Shown here piece by piece: positions 59,698-64,000 of a stretch of DNA of 64,000 bases (its first letter is position 1; each line of letters starts with the position of its first letter). Both the position numbers and the translations under genes were made by a program. The stretch is from Seriola aureovittata (lineage: Eukaryota; Chordata; Actinopteri; Carangiformes; Carangidae): contig NC_079384.1 of the NCBI RefSeq assembly GCF_021018895.1, positions 4,884,140-4,948,139 of the forward strand, written 5' to 3'. The notes under the pieces were generated by a model, which was not told the DNA's origin, did no database searches, and saw only the letters and a program-made list of their open reading frames with translations.

Positions 59698-62004
59698 TTT
59701 TTTTGACTTTTTATGCCTTGCTATACTATGCTGTTTTTATGCCTTACTATACTATGACGGTTTTATAACTTTTTATGCCTTGCTATACTATGACGTTTTT
59801 TTGACTTTTTATGCCTTGCTATACTATGATGTTTTTTTGACTTTTTATGCCTTGCTATACTATGCTGTTTTTATGCCTTACTATACTATGACGTTTTTAT
59901 GCCTTAGTATACTATGATGTTTTTTTTACTTTTTATGCCTTAATATACTATGCCGTTTTTATGCCTTACTATACTATGATGTTTTTTTGACTTTTTATGC
60001 CTTGCTATACTATGCTGTTTTTATGCCTTACTATACTATGACGGTTTTATAACTTTTTATGCCTTGCTATACTATGACGTTTTTTTGACTTTTTATGCCT
60101 TGCTATACTATGATTTTTTTTGACTTTTTATGCCTTGCTATACTATGATGTTTTTTTGACTTTTTATGCCTTGCTATACTATGCTGTTTTTATGCCTTAC
60201 TATACTATGACGGTTTTATAACTTTTTATGCCTTGCTATACTATGACATTTTTTTGACTTTTTATGCCTTGCTATACTATGATGTTTTTTTGACTTTTTA
60301 TGCCTTGCTATACTATGCTGTTTTTATGCCTTACTATACTATGACGGTTTTATAACTTTTTATGCCTTGCTACACTATGACGTTTTTTTGACTTTTTATG
60401 CCTTGCTATACTATGCTGTTTTTTTGACTTTTTATGCCTTGCTATACTATGCTGTTTTTTTGACTTTTTATGCCTTGCTATACTATGATGTTTTTTTGAC
60501 TTTTTATGCCTTGCTATACTATGCTGTTTTTATGCCTTACTATACTATGACGGTTTTATAACTTTTTATGCCTTGCTATACTATGACGTTTTTTTGACTT
60601 TTTATGCCTTACTATACTATGACGTTTTTATGCCTTAGTATACTATGATGTTTTTTTTTACTTTTTATGCCTTACTATACTATGTCGGTTTAATGACTTT
60701 TTATGCCTTGCTATACTATGCTGTTTTTATGCCTTACTATACTATGACGTTTTTATAACTTTTTATGCCTTGCTATACTATGACGTTTTTTTGACTGTTT
60801 ATGCCTTGCTATACTATGACGTTTTTTTGACTTTTTATGCCTTGCTATACTATGACGTTTTTTTGACTTTTTATGCCTTGCTATACTATGCTGTTTTTTT
60901 GACTTTTTATGCCTTAATATACTATGCGTTTTTATGCCTTACTATACTATGATGTTTTTTTGACTTTTTATGCCTTGCTATACTATGCTGTTTTTATGCC
61001 TTACTATACTATGATGTTTTTATAACTTTTTATGCCTTGCTATACTATGACGTTTTTTTGACTTTTTATGCCTTGCTATACTATGATGTTTTTTTGACTT
61101 TTTATGCCTTGCTATACTATGATGTTTTTTTGACTTTTTATGCCTTAGTATACTATGATGTTTTTTTTTACTTTTTATGCCTTAATATACTATGCCGTTT
61201 TTATGCCTTACTATACTATGTCGGTTTAATGACTTTTTATGCCTTGCTATACTATGCTGTTTTTATGCCTTACTATACTATGACGGTTTTATAACTTTTT
61301 ATGCCTTGCTATACTATGACGTTTTTTTGACTTTTTATGCCTTACTATACTATGACGTTTTTATGCCTTAGTATACAATGATGTTTTTTTTTACTTTTTT
61401 TGCCTTAATATACTATGCCGTTTTTATGCCTTACTATACTATGTCGGTTTAATGACTTTTTATGCCTTGCTATACTATGCTGTTTTTATGCCTTACTATA
61501 CTATGACGTTTTTATAACTTTTTATGCCTTGCTATACTATGACGTTTTTTTGACTTTTTATGCCTTGCTATACTATGATTTTTTTTGACTTTTTATGCCT
61601 TGCTATACTATGCTGTTTTTTTGACTTTTTATGCCTTAATATACTATGCCGTTTTTATGCCTTACTATACTATGATGTTTTTTTGACTTTTTATGCCTTG
61701 CTATACTATGCTGTTTTTTTGACTTTTTATGCCTTGCTATACTATGATGTTTTTTTGACTTTTTATGCCTCACTATACTATGCCGTTTTTATGCCTTAAT
61801 ATACTATGACGTTTATATGCCTTGCTATACTATGACGTTTTTATAACTTTTTATGCCTCACTATACTATGACGTTTTTTTTTACTTTTTATGCCTTACTA
61901 TACTATGACGTTTTTTTGACTTTTTATGCCTTACTATACTATGACGTTTTTATGCCTCAGTATACTATGATGTTTTTTTTTACTTTTTATGCCTTACTAT
62001 ACTA

Positions 62005-63650
62005 TGTCGGTTTAATGACTTTTTATGCCTTGCTATACTATGCTGTTTTTATGCCTTACTATACTATGACGTTTTTATAACTGTTTATGCCTTGCTATAC
62101 TATGACGTTTTTTTGACTGTTTATGCCTTGCTATACTATGACGTTTTTTTGACTTTTTATGCCTTGCTATACTATGATGTTTTTTTGACTTTTTATGCCT
62201 TGCTATACTATGCTGTTTTTTTGACTTTTTATGCCTTAATATACTATGCCGTTTTTATGCCTTACTATACTATGATGTTTTTTTGACTTTTTATGCCTTG
62301 CTATACTATGCTGTTTTTTTGACTTTTTATGCCTTGCTATACTATGATGTTTTTTTGACTTTTTATGCCTCACTATACTATGTCGTTTTTATGCCTTAAT
62401 ATACTATGATGTTTATATGCCTTAGTATACTATGACGTTTTTATAACTTTTTATGCCTCACTATACTATGACGTTTTTTTTTACTTTTTATGCCTTACTA
62501 TACTATGACGTTTTTTTGACTTTTTATGCCTTACTATACTATGACGGTTTTATAACTTTTTATGCCTTAATATACTATGCCGTTTTTATGCCTTACTATA
62601 CTATGATGTTTTTTTGACATTTTATGCCTTGCTATACTATGACGTTTTTTTGACTTTTTATGCCTTGCTATACTATGATGTTTTTTTGACTTTTTATGCC
62701 TTGCTATACTATGCTGTTTTTTTGACTTTTTATGCCTTGCTATACTATGATGTTTTTTTGACTTTTTATTCCTTGCTATACTATGCTGTTTTTATGCCTT
62801 ACTATACTATGACGGTTTTATAACTTTTTATGCCTTGCTATACTATGACGTTTTTTTGACTTTTTATGCCTTGCTATACTATGATGTTTTTTTGACTTTT
62901 TATGCCTTGCTATACTATGCTGTTTTTATGCCTTACTATACTATGACGTTTTTATGCCTTAGTATACTATGATGTTTTTTTTACTTTTTATGCCTTAATA
63001 TACTATGCCGTTTTTATGCCTTACTATACTATGATGTTTTTTTGACTTTTTATGCCTTGCTATACTATGCTGTTTTTATGCCTTACTATACTATGACGGT
63101 TTTATAACTTTTTATGCCTTGCTATACTATGACGTTTTTTTGACTTTTTATGCCTTGCTATACTATGACGTTTTTATGCCTTAGTATACTATGATGTTTT
63201 TTTTACTTTTTATGCCTTACTATACTATGTCGGTTTAATGACTTTTTATGCCTTGCTATACTATGCTGTTTTTATGCCTTACTATACTATGACGTTTTTA
63301 TAACTGTTTATGCCTTGCTATACTATGACGTTTTTTTGACTGTTTATGCTTTGCTATACTATGACGTTTTTTTGACTTTTTATGCCTTGCTATACTATGA
63401 TGTTTTTTTGACTTTTTATGCCTCACTATACTATGTCGTTTTTATGCCTTAATATACTATGATGTTTATATGCCTTAGTATACTATGACGTTTTTATAAC
63501 TTTTTATGCCTCACTATACTATGACGTTTTTTTTTACTTTTTATGCCTTACTATACTATGACGTTTTTTTGACTTTTTATGCCTTACTATACTATGACGG
63601 TTTTATAACTTTTTATGCCTTAATATACTATGCCGTTTTTATGCCTTACT
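62005..63650 (+). repeat. Recent higher-order tandem duplication near the window end
   Basis: Rare markers recur in order. TGTCGGTTTAATGAC is at 62005 and 63229 (offset 1224). GCCTCACTATACTATGTCG is at 62367 and 63420 (offset 1053), followed in both copies by GATGTTTATATGCCTTAG and GCCTCACTATACTATGACG. The difference in offsets shows loss or gain of a few units between copies. A related marker with GCCG in place of GTCG sits at 61767, 600 bp before the first. Confidence 0.8.
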
Positions 63651-64000
63651 ATAATATGATGTTTTTTTGACTTTTTATGCCTTGCTATACTATGACGTTT
63701 TTTTGACTTTTTATGCCTTGCTATACTATGATGTTTTTTTGACTTTTTATGCCTTGCTATACTATGCTGTTTTTTTGACTTTTTATGCCTTGCTATACTA
63801 TGATGTTTTTTTGACTTTTTATGCCTTGCTATACTATGATGTTTTTTTGACTTTTTATGCCTTGCTATACTATGCTGTTTTTATGCCTTACTATACTATG
63901 ACGTTTTTATGCCTTAGTATACTATGATGTTTTTTTTACTTTTTATGCCTTAATATACTATGCCGTTTTTATGCTTTACTATACTATGATGTTTTTTTGA

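Larger units (their letters stand above)
54846..64000. repeat. Large AT-rich satellite/minisatellite array (36-bp and 26-bp units), continuing past the window
   Basis: The block is made of variants of one unit. The long form (36 bp) is GAYG-T7-GAC-T5-ATGCCTTGCTATACTAT, a second 36-bp form has GACGG-TTTTATAAC-TTTTT before ATGCC, and the short form (26 bp) is GCTG-T5-ATGCCTTACTATACTAT. Units left of about 56.3 kb are diverged (ACAATATTATG, CACTATTTTTTTTTATGAC and similar); further right they are highly uniform. Larger blocks are themselves duplicated. The strand shown is strongly T-rich. No gene is supported inside, although units of 36 bp keep a frame open and mimic a repeated Tyr/Phe/Leu-rich protein. 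Confidence 0.97.

Noticed and set aside
54846..64000. CRISPR array
   Set aside because: Units are contiguous variants of each other with no unique spacers, in a vertebrate-type genome without cas genes.

Overview
The window looks like chromosomal DNA of a ray-finned fish, most likely an acanthomorph (perch-like) teleost. It has large single coding exons, GT-AG introns, long CA/TG microsatellites, short DNA-transposon derivatives, and a tRNA-derived SINE and other interspersed repeats that I recall from spiny-rayed fish genomes. The gene set also fits: a complete anti-dorsalizing morphogenetic protein (ADMP) gene, which mammals have lost, and an apolipoprotein-L-like gene. I see no bacterial, viral or CRISPR content. 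Family names rest on recalled motifs, not on database searches.

Layout. Positions 1-4059 are non-coding apart from a probable hAT transposon end. Positions 4060-11.84 kb hold the last, very large exon of a CEFIP/C4orf54-family gene (+ strand, 2128 aa). It has a short uORF whose stop overlaps the start codon, and a 3' UTR with two poly(A) signals. Positions 13.1-15.2 kb hold a five-exon admp gene on the - strand (392 aa, all splice phases consistent), convergent with the first gene. Upstream of admp are a TCF/LEF-like site, a CA microsatellite and a candidate regulatory patch. A SINE with target-site duplications lies at 19.2 kb and an apolipoprotein-L-like gene (- strand, 253 aa) at 20.2-21.1 kb.

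From 21.1 to 54.8 kb I find no convincing complete gene. This stretch carries transposon-derived repeats: a Tc1-like remnant, a possible MITE at 24.2 kb, a TTAA-flanked piggyBac-type MITE at 43.0 kb, a hAT-type MITE with 8-bp duplications at 51.8 kb, a degraded SINE at 46.9 kb, and an inverted repeat pair at 33.1 and 49.1 kb. It also holds microsatellites and two possible exons near 37 kb, the first cysteine-rich. I cannot join those two exons into one frame.

From about 54.85 kb to the window end is one continuous AT-rich satellite of at least 9.1 kb. It is built from 36-bp and 26-bp units, with degenerate units on its left side, homogenised units inside, and nested higher-order duplications. 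Because 36 is divisible by 3, the array gives many open frames that look like a repeated protein but are best read as artefacts.

The genes do not form an operon-like unit. ADMP is a secreted BMP-family ligand of dorsoventral patterning, CEFIP-family proteins belong to striated muscle, and APOL-like proteins act on membranes. Their adjacency is chromosomal neighbourhood only, as far as the sequence shows.
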